Shown here: piece after piece, positions 25,880-35,729 of the stretch
Layout: the number at the start of each line of letters is the position of its first letter
How positions within the stretch are numbered: the first letter of the stretch is position 1
DNA from: Nitrospiraceae bacterium UBA2600
Lineage (GTDB): Bacteria > Nitrospirota > Thermodesulfovibrionia > Thermodesulfovibrionales > Thermodesulfovibrionaceae
DNA length: 64,000 bases
Direction of reading: 5' to 3'
NCBI GenBank assembly: GCA_002339325.1
Contig: DDKK01000047.1
Span: 67,113-131,112, forward strand
Made by a program: the position numbers and the translations under genes
Notes under the pieces: generated by a model
What the model saw: only the letters and a program-made list of their open reading frames with translations
What the model was told of the DNA's origin: nothing
The model's database searches: none

Positions 25880-27452
25880 TTAAATCTTGAAATACTCCAC
25901 ACTGGCATCAAGAGCACTTGCCTGACTGTAAAGTTTTGTTGAGATAGACCTTACAGTCTCTATTAACTTAACAGTCTGGTCTATGCTTGACTTAATGTTT
26001 TCCATGTTTTGAGCTATCTCTTCACTTGTAGCAGAGAGCTGCTCAGTGGCAACAGCTATTCTCTGTATCATATCCATTGCTTTTTCTGTTGCAGCAACAA
26101 TCTCATCGAGAGCACGCATTGCATCATTTGCTAAAGTCACTCCACCTTCTGCTTGCGAACTACTTGCATTCATTGCGCTCACTGAAGCGTCAGATTTTGA
26201 CTGAATATTTCTAATCTTGTCGGCAATCTCCTCTGTTGCTTTTGCAGTTCGCTCTGCAAGTTTACGAACTTCATCGGCAACTACTGCAAAACCCCTTCCC
26301 TGCTCACCTGCTCTTGCTGCTTCAATGGCTGCATTTAAGGCAAGAAGATTTGTCTGGTCTGCTATGTCCTTAATGGTAAGAACTATCTCACCAATCTCCT
26401 GCGAGCTCTGTCCAAGTTCTTCAATTGTTCCTGCCGCAGATTTTATGGAGTTTGCAATCTCTATCATTGCCTTTACAGCCTTTTCAACGGCGTTTTTACC
26501 TTTCTCAGCGGTTTCATTTGCCTGTTTTGCCGAATCCGATGCCTGAGCAGCATTTTTGGCAACATCAATTATTGTCTGCGATATCTCTGTAGAGGCCGAT
26601 GCCATCTGGTCTATACGGGATAGTTGTTCCCGAGAGTTTTTCTCTAAACTGTCTGTTTCATGGGAAAGAGAAGACACTATAGAGTTCGTATCTTTTACAA
26701 CTCCCCTTGGTTGCCCTCAAGCTCCCTGTTATTCTTGTATATATATCGCCAATTAAGTCGCAGCTCTGCATTTTATCCTCTCTTAAGTCTCCCTGTTCCA
26801 ATCTTGTAAAGCATACAAGAGCAGAAGACATGCTTTTTTCATAGGACTTATGAGAGTAAAATATTAGAGCACTCAAGCCGAGCAAAGATATTAGAAGAAG
26901 CGAAGAATAGATGATGGCATTTCTTTTTCTTACCGAAGAGACTTCTTGATTGAGTTTGTCAAACTCTTTCCTATGAGACTCCGTTAGTTTGAATATCATG
27001 TCTTTTATCTCTCTCCAAACCTTTGTCTCTTCAATTATCTTTTGCACAGCTTCATCTTTTTTGCCCTGTTCTGATAGCTGCTGAATCTCCATTTTCATAG
27101 AATGGTCTTTCTGCCATAATTGTTGTATTTTCTTTAGTTGCTCCTGCATATCTCCTTGAGTAAGCTTAATTGCCTCTTCATTGGACTTCATAAAATCCTG
27201 ATGAGCCTTCTGATAGTTCTTTTTTGCCTGCTCATCTTTTGGATTTATAAATACATTTCTTACTGCCTGGCCTGTCTGAAGTCCCTGTGCATACATATCA
27301 TTTAGGGCAATTAGCACATTAATGTCTTTCTTCGTCATCTTCTCTATTCTTTCCTCAAAGCCCTGCTCATTAAAGTAAGAGATTACAAAAAGACCAATAA
27401 ATACAAGAAAAATCATTACGTTAATAAACTGTAAAAGCCTTTTAACGCTCAT
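25880..27452 (-). pseudogene. Methyl-accepting chemotaxis protein, interrupted by a one-base frameshift
   Basis: The first frame (27452 down to about 26706) encodes an N-terminal membrane helix, a four-helix-bundle type sensor (residues 35-180) and a second helix (IIYSSLLLISLLGLSALIF). The second frame (down to 25880) holds the signalling domain with the conserved hairpin tip DQTNLLALNAAIEAARAGEQ. The frames join at a run of four G (plus-strand C, 26703-26706). With three G the text reads TKGVVKDTNSIVSSLSHE without interruption and gives about 523 residues. A sequencing error, a fixed pseudogene or phase variation are all possible. No other chemotaxis gene is near. Confidence 0.85.
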
Positions 27453-27673
27453 TTCCCTCCCCCTTTTTAACTTAAAATAGTTTAGAATGTCACCGATTAA
27501 TTTCTCCTTTAAAGTGACTGATTACAAAATTGCTTTTCTCCTGAAAGGCACCGAAGGAATTTTTTAGAAGACCAAACAGAATATTTCAAATTTCTTTCCT
27601 CTATAAATACAGATTTATAAATTATTTTTATTATACCATTTAGTAAACTAATAAAACAATTCATCCTAAAAAC

Positions 27674-29029
27674 TTAATTTATCATTAATAAACTCGGAAT
27701 TACTCCTGACAAAATTAGAAAAACTGCTGAAGCAAGAGCAACGCCACTTATTAAAGAGTTTTTATTTATTGAAACGCGAGAAGGAACATCTTTGTAAATA
27801 TAGAAGACAATTCTTAAGTAATAGTAGGCTGAAAGGACACTCATAAGCAGTCCAAGGAAAACCAAACCTTGATAGCCAGCCATGAAAACGTTTTTAAAAA
27901 GATTAAATTTAACTATGAAGCCAGCTGTTGGCGGAATACCTGTAAGAGAGATGAGGATAATAGCCATAGATATAGCTATTAGAGAATTAACCTTATTAAG
28001 TCCTCGATAGTTCAATATGTTTTCACCCCCTGATATACTGAGAATTACGGCAAAGGCACCGATGTTCATAAATACATAGGCAATTAAATAGGGAATCAAA
28101 GATAGTATTAAAGTGTTATCAACAAGCAGCAGAGCCATAGACATATATCCAGCATGGGCGATTGAGGAGTAAGCAAAAAGTCTCTTAAGATTTGTCTGCC
28201 TTAGTGCCAATAGATTACCCACAATCATTGAGAGGGCAGAGAGAATAATAATAAGAGTCTGTGGTTTTATCTCAAGCTGGGATACTAAGAATACCTTAAT
28301 AAGAACAGCAAAGGCAGCTACCTTTGGAGCTGTTGAGAAAAAGGCAGTTACTGGAGTTGGTGCTCCTTGATAGACATCGGGAGCCCAGGCATGAAAGGGA
28401 ACTAAGGAGAGTTTGAAGGCAAAGGTGAAAAGTAAAAAAACAAGTATTAATATGCTTGATAACTTATCCCATCTCAAAGCAGCAAAGCTTTCATAGGATG
28501 TGCTACCTGTGTTGGCATATAAGAATACTATGGACCCAATGAGAAGTATTGATGCTACAGTGCCTAAAATGAAGTATTTAAGTCCTGCTTCAACACTCTG
28601 TTTGTTTCTTATATAAAAACCTGCCAACAAATACAAGGGTAAAGAGAAGGCTTCAAGGGAGAGATAGAGAATTAGGAGGTCGTTAGCAGCAATCATCATA
28701 TTCATGCCAAAAAGAGCAAGAATAATCAGGAAAACGTATTCATTTGCCATTGAGTTATTTCTTGTTAGTTCATCGTAAGAAAGCATTAGAATCAAAATAC
28801 CTGTAAATAAAATAAGTAACCGTAGAATAATAGTGTATATATCAATCCGTATCAGTGAATTTGAAAATTCAAAGCTGTACATTAATGCTAATGCAGTAGA
28901 AATGGCGATACTTAAAATTCCCAAAAAGAAAACTTTTTTATTATCTTTACTGATTAAACCATAAAGAAATAACACTACTCCGAGGGCAAGCAAAGCCATT
29001 TCAGGAACAAGAGCTATGTATTGACTCAT
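27674..29029 (-). CDS. nuoN: Complex I antiporter-like subunit NuoN
   Basis: The 451-residue protein has about 14 membrane helices, the conserved Glu in YLSLEAFSLPLYLL and the Lys motif FAFKLSLVPFHAWAPDVYQGAPTPV, followed by the broken-helix repeat (LRQTNLKRLFAYSSIAHAGYM). NuoN is one of the proton-pumping arms of complex I. It is the last gene of the long minus-strand operon, overlapping nuoM by four bases. Confidence 0.95.
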   Translation of the reverse strand: MSQYIALVPEMALLALGVVLFLYGLISKDNKKVFFLGILSIAISTALALMYSFEFSNSLIRIDIYTIILRLLILFTGILILMLSYDELTRNNSMANEYVFLIILALFGMNMMIAANDLLILYLSLEAFSLPLYLLAGFYIRNKQSVEAGLKYFILGTVASILLIGSIVFLYANTGSTSYESFAALRWDKLSSILILVFLLFTFAFKLSLVPFHAWAPDVYQGAPTPVTAFFSTAPKVAAFAVLIKVFLVSQLEIKPQTLIIILSALSMIVGNLLALRQTNLKRLFAYSSIAHAGYMSMALLLVDNTLILSLIPYLIAYVFMNIGAFAVILSISGGENILNYRGLNKVNSLIAISMAIILISLTGIPPTAGFIVKFNLFKNVFMAGYQGLVFLGLLMSVLSAYYYLRIVFYIYKDVPSRVSINKNSLISGVALASAVFLILSGVIPSLLMIN

Positions 29030-30471
29030 CCTCTACCTCCAAATAAAGTGAGTTCTCTGACCCCTGACAAAATAAAGTCGGGATTAAGTCCTAAATAAAT
29101 TGAAAGGACAAACAATATGGAGAAAATTACTAACTCCCAGGATCTAACATCTCTTACTAAGGTACTTAGTTCTTTGCCAGGTTTTCTTAAAAATATTCTG
29201 TAAAAATACCAGGAGAGATAGACAACACCAACGGCAACTCCAAAAACTCCTATGAATCCGAGCAATGTATTTTTATTAAATATTCCGCTTAAGAGAAGAA
29301 GTTCACCATTAAAGTAATTCATTCCTGGAAAGCCTCCCATTGCCATTAGATAAGCAAAGGCAAAGAAAGTCATGGCAGGAACTTTTTTCGATAGAGCACC
29401 AAATCTCTCTACATCAAAGGATTTCGTATTTCTGTAGAGTAATTCAGCCACATAGAAAAAGGCAGCTGAGAGTATGCCGTGATTAATACTCTGAAGCAAA
29501 CTTCCCTGAAAACCAAGGATATTTCCAGTAAAAACTCCTGCTGCAATGATTCCAACATGACTTAAGCTCATGTAGGCAAACATTGCCTTTAAGTCCCTTT
29601 CAAAGAGTGCTAAGAAGGCTGCATATACAAAAGAGAAAATACACAAGCCGACTAACCAATCACCGTATGCTAAAATTTGCTGATAAAAGGCTGGAGATAC
29701 TCTGATTAAACCATAAAGTCCCATCTTTCCAAGCACTGCCGAAAGGAATATGGTAATTGCCATTGGTGCTTCGTAATAGGCATCTCTGAGCCAGCCATGG
29801 AAGGGAACGATTGGAATCTTCACTGCGAAAGCTAATACAAATCCCATGAAAATCAACATTTTACTTTCACTTGTTAATCTTAGATTATAGAGACTGTCAA
29901 AACTAAAGCCTCCACCGAAGATGTAGACAGCAAGTATAGAGGCAAAGAGAAATATACTAAATCCAAAGGTGTATATAAGGAATTTCATTGCAGCTTCTGA
30001 AGCCTTTCTACCACCCCAAAGCTTAATCAGAAGCACTGAGGGAATCAACATTGCCTCATAGAAAAAGAAGAAGAAAAGAAAGTTTGTTGAGAGGAAATAG
30101 GCATTCACCGAAGCTGAAAGAAGTAATAAGAGAGCAAGATATTTTCCAATGTTGTTCTCTATTGTTCTAAGAGATAAAAGGACACTTATCAAAGTGATAA
30201 ATGAAGTAAGCAACACAAAAGGAGCATTAAGTTCATCAAAACCAAAGGAGATACTTAAATTCCAAGATGGTATCCAGAGATGTTCCCACAGAAGCTGAAA
30301 ACCTTTATTAGCCCTGTCAAGACTCGTGTATTGGAAGAGACTTAATATTAAGGTTAAAAGAGAAGTCAAAACTGCAAAAGCCCGCTGAAAGGATTGATTT
30401 TTAACAATCACTAATACTAAAGCACCTATGAGAGGAATAAGTACTGTTAAATATGCCTGACCCATCACCAC
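29026..30471 (-). CDS. nuoM: Complex I antiporter-like subunit NuoM
   Basis: The 481-residue membrane protein has the family Glu (FFFYEAMLIPSVLLIKLWGG), the Lys of the channel (AFAVKIPIVPFHGWLRDAYYEAP) and ERDLKAMFAYMSLSHVG. These mark NuoM, the middle proton-translocating subunit. It lies six bases behind the 589-residue antiporter-like gene. Confidence 0.95.
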   Translation of the reverse strand: MVMGQAYLTVLIPLIGALVLVIVKNQSFQRAFAVLTSLLTLILSLFQYTSLDRANKGFQLLWEHLWIPSWNLSISFGFDELNAPFVLLTSFITLISVLLSLRTIENNIGKYLALLLLLSASVNAYFLSTNFLFFFFFYEAMLIPSVLLIKLWGGRKASEAAMKFLIYTFGFSIFLFASILAVYIFGGGFSFDSLYNLRLTSESKMLIFMGFVLAFAVKIPIVPFHGWLRDAYYEAPMAITIFLSAVLGKMGLYGLIRVSPAFYQQILAYGDWLVGLCIFSFVYAAFLALFERDLKAMFAYMSLSHVGIIAAGVFTGNILGFQGSLLQSINHGILSAAFFYVAELLYRNTKSFDVERFGALSKKVPAMTFFAFAYLMAMGGFPGMNYFNGELLLLSGIFNKNTLLGFIGVFGVAVGVVYLSWYFYRIFLRKPGKELSTLVRDVRSWELVIFSILFVLSIYLGLNPDFILSGVRELTLFGGRG

Positions 30472-30477
30472 TCTCCT

Positions 30478-32247
30478 CTAAAGTATAATGTAAAGAATTA
30501 ATGCTAAAGCCATGAAAATTACCATGTATACAGCATAATCCTGAATTTTTCCACTTCCAAACTGAGCTATACCATCTCCAGTTGCCTTTGCTGCGTTAGA
30601 CATGAAAATAGGAATTCCATTCATTTTTGTATTTTCAAAAAGGGTTAATCTTTTACTGATAGGGATAACTACGGAATCTAAAATCCATCTCCAAACATTG
30701 TTTATGAAATCATACTCTGCAGGAATAACTGTTTTATCAAGAGTTTTATTTGTAACAACCGCTCCTTTTCTGTAAAACCAGTCCATATCAAGATTGATGT
30801 AAGGTTTTGGTTTTAATTTTTTAAGGAAAAGAATGAAAACTAAGGAGGTAAAGCTGAATATTCCAAGGGTATCGAGTATGTGAGCTGCTGTGTAAGGTTC
30901 ATAATCCATTGGAAAAGGTAGATAGGCATAGAATGCATGAGGGAAGATTCCAATTAGAATACAGAGTGCTGAGGTAATAAGCATGGCAATCTTCATATTA
31001 ATAGGAGTCTCTCTAACAGGATAGTCGGATTTTTTATCGGAGAAAAAGGTGTAGTAACCCATTTTGCATATGATACTAATTATTGTTCCGCAGGTAGCCA
31101 CATTGAGCATTATGTAGGCAAAGGCATTATGAATCTCTCCAGCAGCTGATATAATTGGAGATTTTCCAATAAATCCATTTGTTAGAGGAAATCCTGCAAT
31201 GGAGAAAGCACCAACAAAGAAGCTTATTGCTGTAATCGGTGCATATCTTCCGAAATCTCCAAGTTCGGTCATCTTCTGTTTGCCAGTAGCATAAATTACT
31301 GCACCAGCAGACATGAAGAGGAGGCATTTATAAAGAATGTGATTAAAAGCATGGGATGCAGAACCATTTAGTCCAAGGGTTATGACTCCAAGACCTACTC
31401 CAGCAACCATGTATCCAACCTGACTGACAATGTGATAGGAGAGAAGTCGTCTAAGATTGTTCTCAAGCAAAGCGTAGATAACTCCGTATACTGCCATGAC
31501 TGAACCAAGATAAATTAAAACCTCTGCACCGGGAAAGCCTCTTATGAGAGCATATACTGCTGCCTTTGTTGTGAATGGGTTTAAGAATACACTTCCGTAA
31601 ATCGTAGCAGCTGGGTAAGCATCGGGAAGCCATGCATGAAGGGGAGGGACAGCAGCACAGAGAATAAATCCAATAAGTATAAACCACCAGAAGGGCTCAC
31701 CAGAGTGGGCCATGAAGGAATCAAAGGTAAAGCTCCCTGTCTGATAAATGAAAATCATTATTCCAGCAAAAAGGGAGAGTCCACCAGCAATGTGGACAAG
31801 TATGTATCTGTAGCCAGCCTCTGTAGACTCCTTTGTTCTCTCAGACCATATTAACAGGACTGCACAGAAGGAAAGCATCTCCCAGAATAGATAGAAACTT
31901 AATATATCAGCGGCAAAACTAACACCAACCGATGCTCCTGTGTAAAGAAGTCCTGCAAACTGCTGAAGCCAGTCATCGATGTGATAGCAGTATATTATTC
32001 CAATGAGCCCAATAAAACTAAAAATATACGCAAAGAGAAGGCTAAGCTTATCAACTCTTACAAGTGGAGATATCTCTATTCCAAAAAGACTAATTGAACC
32101 GTAAAAACCTTGTCCTGCTATCAAAGTCAAGAAAAATCCAACTGTGGCAACTAATACGCTATAGGGTCCTCTTAAATTCTTTGGAAGGACAGGTAAGAGA
32201 GTTGCTGCAAGAATAAGAACTAAACCTGGATGAATAAAATCAATCAT
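30478..32247 (-). CDS. NuoL/MrpD-type antiporter-like subunit with C-terminal extension
   Basis: The core (residues 1-440) is an antiporter-like subunit (FYLFWEMLSFCAVLLIW, PPLHAWLPDAYPAATIYGSVFL, ENNLRRLLSYHIVSQVGYM). In the place of the channel Lys before PPLHAW it has CAAV, as in some Mrp/Mbh-type D subunits. The end (residues 470-589) adds an amphipathic stretch starting DMDWFYRKGA and a final membrane helix, comparable to the lateral arm of NuoL though of different sequence. It probably fills the NuoL position at the tip of the membrane arm. It overlaps the 74-residue gene in front by eight bases. Confidence 0.85.
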   Translation of the reverse strand: MIDFIHPGLVLILAATLLPVLPKNLRGPYSVLVATVGFFLTLIAGQGFYGSISLFGIEISPLVRVDKLSLLFAYIFSFIGLIGIIYCYHIDDWLQQFAGLLYTGASVGVSFAADILSFYLFWEMLSFCAVLLIWSERTKESTEAGYRYILVHIAGGLSLFAGIMIFIYQTGSFTFDSFMAHSGEPFWWFILIGFILCAAVPPLHAWLPDAYPAATIYGSVFLNPFTTKAAVYALIRGFPGAEVLIYLGSVMAVYGVIYALLENNLRRLLSYHIVSQVGYMVAGVGLGVITLGLNGSASHAFNHILYKCLLFMSAGAVIYATGKQKMTELGDFGRYAPITAISFFVGAFSIAGFPLTNGFIGKSPIISAAGEIHNAFAYIMLNVATCGTIISIICKMGYYTFFSDKKSDYPVRETPINMKIAMLITSALCILIGIFPHAFYAYLPFPMDYEPYTAAHILDTLGIFSFTSLVFILFLKKLKPKPYINLDMDWFYRKGAVVTNKTLDKTVIPAEYDFINNVWRWILDSVVIPISKRLTLFENTKMNGIPIFMSNAAKATGDGIAQFGSGKIQDYAVYMVIFMALALILYIIL

Positions 32248-32464
32248 AGTAGTCCTCCCTCTTAGTGATAAAGAGACTTAGAGACTTGGCAACGACTACG
32301 ATGAACAGAGTTCCCAAAAAACCTATAATGGCTCCAAAGGCTGGTAATTCTTCAAAGTCAAAGTAGGGATGACCAAGATGCATAATTTTTAGAAAGACAA
32401 TTTCAAGTATTACAACAATAAGACAAATCCAGTAAAAGGTCTTTTTGCTTATCATTCTTATCAT
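32240..32464 (-). CDS. Small two-helix membrane protein of the complex I operon
   Basis: This 74-residue protein has two hydrophobic helices (residues 9-28 and 42-64) joined by a conserved-looking loop HPYFDFEELPAFGA. The start ATG overlaps the stop of the upstream antiporter gene (ATGA), and its end overlaps the next antiporter gene by eight bases, so it is embedded between two pump subunits. A longer in-frame start further upstream would lie inside the neighbouring gene and is not used. It has no recognised family. A small accessory subunit between the two antiporters, similar to the small subunits of Mrp complexes, is the likely role. Confidence 0.75.
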   Translation of the reverse strand: MIRMISKKTFYWICLIVVILEIVFLKIMHLGHPYFDFEELPAFGAIIGFLGTLFIVVVAKSLSLFITKREDYYD

Positions 32465-33927
32465 TGAGCTACTCTCCTTACAATCTCTAATAGAAAGTCT
32501 GGATAAAGTCCCCAAACAATGGTGAAAAGAGCTGTTATCAATAGTGGAATTGCACAGAAGTAATTCTCCTTTGTTCCAACCCATCTCGTTGGATAGCTCG
32601 GTGACCTAAAGAATGCCCTATAAGAAATCGGTAAGAAATAGGCAGCATTTAAGAAGGAACTTACAACAAAGACAAGGACAAGTTCAGGTCTTCCAATTTC
32701 AAGGGCACCAAGGGCAAGGTTATACTTACTTATAAATCCAGCAAAAATAGGGATACCAATCATACTAAGAGTAGCAAGGAAAAAGGAGAACATAGTAATA
32801 GGCATGACTTTGCCAATTCCATCAAGTTCGCTAATTTTCTTTACATGGGTTGAAACATAGACAGAGCCTGCTACAAAGAACATGGTAATCTTTGAAAAGG
32901 CATGCATACTAATATGAATTAATCCACCGATAATTCCAGCGGCAGAGAACATGGCAACTCCAATGATTATGTATGAAAGATTAGCCACAGTGGAGAAGGC
33001 AAGTCTTGCCTTAAAGTCATCTCTTCTCATGGCAATAAGAGAGCCTGTTATTATGGTGAAAGCTGTAAGGAAAAGGACTATATCTTGCATTCCTATCTTA
33101 ATTACCGTATCTCCACCGAATACATAGAGTAAGACCCTTGAGACAGTAAATACGCCAGCTTTAACAACGGCAACGGCATGTAGTAATGCACTAACAGGAG
33201 TAGGTGCAACCATTGCTGCAGGAAGCCAGCTGTGTAAAGGCATAACTGCTGACTTATTAAACCCGTAGATGTATAGAACAAGAAGTATCTGAAGAATTAA
33301 TTTGTGGCTTTCGATAATTTGTTCGTTAAAAATTCCACCCTTTCTAAAATCAAGAGTTCCTGTGATTATGTAAGTTATAACTATGGCTGCAAAGAGGAAT
33401 ATCTTTGCAGTGCCTAAAAGATAGACTATATACTGTCTTCCACCTTCAATACCCTCTTTGTCTTCATGGTGAGCAACAAGAGGATAGGTGACAACAGTCA
33501 AAGCTTCATAGAATATGAACATGGTGAAAAGATTGGCTGCAAAGGCAATTCCCATGGCTGAACTAAGAGAGAGAGCAAAACAGGCAAAATATCTTGTCTG
33601 GGCATGCTCATTGAGTCCCCTCATGTAACCAATGGAGTAAAAGGTTGTAATAATCCAGAGGAAAGAGGCACCGAAGGCGAAGAGTAAACCTAATCCATCG
33701 ACCTTAAAGGCAAGTTCAATTCCAGGTAAAATCGTTGCTATCTTGATTGCAATCTCCTCTCCCTGCAAGAAAGGAGGTATCAACATTGAGACAAAGGAAA
33801 ACTTTAGAATACCTGCAATAACTGAAACAGCCTCTCTTAAGTTTGGTCTTTTATCTCCTATTAATACTATTAGTATGGCTGCTAAAACAGATACTAATAT
33901 GGAGAATATGGGAAGATAATTAGTCAT
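32461..33927 (-). CDS. Mrp-type (MnhD-like) antiporter subunit in NuoL position
   Basis: The 488-residue protein carries FYEALTVVTYPLV with the family Glu and the NKSAVMPLHSWLPAAMVAPTPVSALLH motif typical of NuoL and MrpA/D proteins, then RRDDFKARLAFSTVANLSYI. It has no NuoL-type C-terminal arm. It stands where nuoL normally follows nuoK (eight-base overlap) and makes this complex carry four antiporter-like subunits in all, one more than standard complex I. Confidence 0.88.
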   Translation of the reverse strand: MTNYLPIFSILVSVLAAILIVLIGDKRPNLREAVSVIAGILKFSFVSMLIPPFLQGEEIAIKIATILPGIELAFKVDGLGLLFAFGASFLWIITTFYSIGYMRGLNEHAQTRYFACFALSLSSAMGIAFAANLFTMFIFYEALTVVTYPLVAHHEDKEGIEGGRQYIVYLLGTAKIFLFAAIVITYIITGTLDFRKGGIFNEQIIESHKLILQILLVLYIYGFNKSAVMPLHSWLPAAMVAPTPVSALLHAVAVVKAGVFTVSRVLLYVFGGDTVIKIGMQDIVLFLTAFTIITGSLIAMRRDDFKARLAFSTVANLSYIIIGVAMFSAAGIIGGLIHISMHAFSKITMFFVAGSVYVSTHVKKISELDGIGKVMPITMFSFFLATLSMIGIPIFAGFISKYNLALGALEIGRPELVLVFVVSSFLNAAYFLPISYRAFFRSPSYPTRWVGTKENYFCAIPLLITALFTIVWGLYPDFLLEIVRRVAQ

Positions 33928-34237
33928 TTCTCAGCTCCTCCCTCAGTTCGCTGAATTCTTCTGAATCGAGAGTTTTCTTAAGTTGGAAATTGGCAACAAG
34001 TAGGGAAAGACCTACTGCAACTGAGCCTGCAGCTACAGCTATGCTAAAAATTGCAATTAACTGACCTCTTATGTCGTTCATGTAATGGGCTAAGGAAACA
34101 AGGGCAAGATTTACTCCAGCAAGCATAACTTCAAGGGATATAAATACGATGATAAGATTTCTATTAATCAGTAAACTTATGAGCCCCATTCCAAAAATTA
34201 GTCCACTTAAGGCTAAATAGTATTCAACAGGAATCAT
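33920..34237 (-). CDS. nuoK: Complex I subunit NuoK
   Basis: The protein of 105 residues has three membrane helices with the conserved Glu residues of the E-channel (SLEVMLAGVNLALVSLA in helix 2). The family Glu near the start of helix 1 is not obvious. It overlaps nuoJ by four bases. Confidence 0.93.
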   Translation of the reverse strand: MIPVEYYLALSGLIFGMGLISLLINRNLIIVFISLEVMLAGVNLALVSLAHYMNDIRGQLIAIFSIAVAAGSVAVGLSLLVANFQLKKTLDSEEFSELREELRND

Positions 34238-34737
34238 CTGGGCCTCCTTGCAATGAGTCCTACTGCTACCATGGGAACAAGAAGGATAACACCAAGCATT
34301 AAAAAGGCAAGGGAGTATTCGTTAAAAAGCATTTCACCGACAGACTTAACGTTACCAACTTTTTCAATGTACTCAATTGTATATTTCCCTCTGTAGCTTG
34401 GTGATGCCACTGAGAAAGTAACAATTCCTGTAGCAGTCATAGCAAGACCAATAAGAAGTCTACCTTCCCAAACTTGGGTATATCTTTTCTCCTTTGTAAG
34501 CTCCTTTGCTCCAAGGAAAAATATGGTAAAGAGAAACATGACTAAGATCGCACCAGCATAGACAATCACTTGAACCATTGCAAGAAATTCAGCATTCAAG
34601 AAAAGATAGACAACAGCAACATGCAAGAATAGTAGCAGAAGCCACATTACAGCATGAACAGGATTTTTCCTTGTTAAAGCCATAACTGTAATTCCAATCA
34701 TTGATAGGCAGAAGTAAGCAAAAATTAGGTAAATCAT
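34234..34737 (-). CDS. nuoJ: Complex I subunit NuoJ
   Basis: The 167-residue, five-helix membrane protein has the NuoJ signature RKNPVHAVMWLLLLFLHVAVVYLFLNAEFLAMVQVIVYAGAILVMFLF with the flexible third helix glycine. It couples quinone-site changes to the pumps. Four-base overlaps connect it to nuoH and nuoK. Confidence 0.94.
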   Translation of the reverse strand: MIYLIFAYFCLSMIGITVMALTRKNPVHAVMWLLLLFLHVAVVYLFLNAEFLAMVQVIVYAGAILVMFLFTIFFLGAKELTKEKRYTQVWEGRLLIGLAMTATGIVTFSVASPSYRGKYTIEYIEKVGNVKSVGEMLFNEYSLAFLMLGVILLVPMVAVGLIARRPR

Positions 34738-35729
34738 AGGCTCAACCTCTTTAAAAATGCTATTATTATCAAATTAACTAATCCTGCAGGGATTAGCACT
34801 TTCCAACCTATGTTAAGGAGCTGGTCAAATCTGTATCTTGGAAGAGTTGCTCTGACCCAGATGTAAAGGAATATGAAAGCGTAAACCTTTATAGCAAACC
34901 ATATTATTCCTGGAACTTTATCTAAGAAAGGTAGAATATCGGTAATAAATTTCGGGATTGTCCATCCACCGAGGAAACAGAGAGCACAGAGGAATGCCAT
35001 GATATACATGGCAACATATTCGGCAAGGAAGAATAGAGCATATCTGAAAGCACTGTATTCGGTTAGATAACCTGCTACAAGCTCTGTCTCAGCCTCTGGT
35101 AAGTCAAAGGGTGCACGGTTTGTCTCAGCAAAAGCAGCAATTACGAAGACAACGAAACCAATTATCTGGGGAATTGCATAGATTCCCAAGGCTGTATTAT
35201 GTTGAGCAATAACTATATCTCTTAAATTAAGGGAACCTGCGGCAAGAACTACGCCTGCAAGACTTAGTCCGAGAGCTATTTCATAAGAAAGAACCTGACT
35301 TGCCGAACGGAGACCTCCGAGGAAGGAGTACTTACTATTTGATGACCATCCTGCAAGGATTATTCCGTAGACTGATACTGAAGCAGAGGCAAGGATGAAT
35401 AGTAAACCTACATTTAAGTCAGCAAGAATGAAATTAGAACTAAAGGGAATGACTGTAAGATTAATCATTGTGAAAATTAAAACTATCAGTGGTGCTATCT
35501 GGAATATGAATCTCTCAGCATTAATCGGAACTATATCTTCTTTGAAGAATATTTTGATAAAGTCTGCAATTGGCTGAAGCAATCCATGAGGACCAACTTC
35601 CATAGGTCCCATTCTTGCTTGGGCTCTACCAATTAATTTTCTCTCTGCATAGGTTGTGTAGGCAACATGAGTGAGAACTATTGCAAAAACTACTGTTGTT
35701 TTGATTAGCATTATGAGAAGTTCAATCAT
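34734..35729 (-). CDS. nuoH: Complex I subunit NuoH
   Basis: The 331-residue membrane subunit lines the quinone chamber. Diagnostic segments are TYAERKLIGRAQARMGPMEVGPHGLLQPIADFIK, ETNRAPFDLPEAETELVAGY and the C-terminal RATLPRYRFDQLLNIGWK. All charged residues of the E-channel entry loop are there. It overlaps nuoC and nuoJ by four bases each. Confidence 0.96.
   Translation of the reverse strand: MIELLIMLIKTTVVFAIVLTHVAYTTYAERKLIGRAQARMGPMEVGPHGLLQPIADFIKIFFKEDIVPINAERFIFQIAPLIVLIFTMINLTVIPFSSNFILADLNVGLLFILASASVSVYGIILAGWSSNSKYSFLGGLRSASQVLSYEIALGLSLAGVVLAAGSLNLRDIVIAQHNTALGIYAIPQIIGFVVFVIAAFAETNRAPFDLPEAETELVAGYLTEYSAFRYALFFLAEYVAMYIMAFLCALCFLGGWTIPKFITDILPFLDKVPGIIWFAIKVYAFIFLYIWVRATLPRYRFDQLLNIGWKVLIPAGLVNLIIIAFLKRLSL

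Noticed and set aside
32465..32584. Longer N-terminus of the 74-residue membrane protein
   Set aside because: The extra 40 codons lie inside the upstream antiporter gene and code for a Ser/Cys-rich stretch with no helix; the ATGA overlap start is the natural one.
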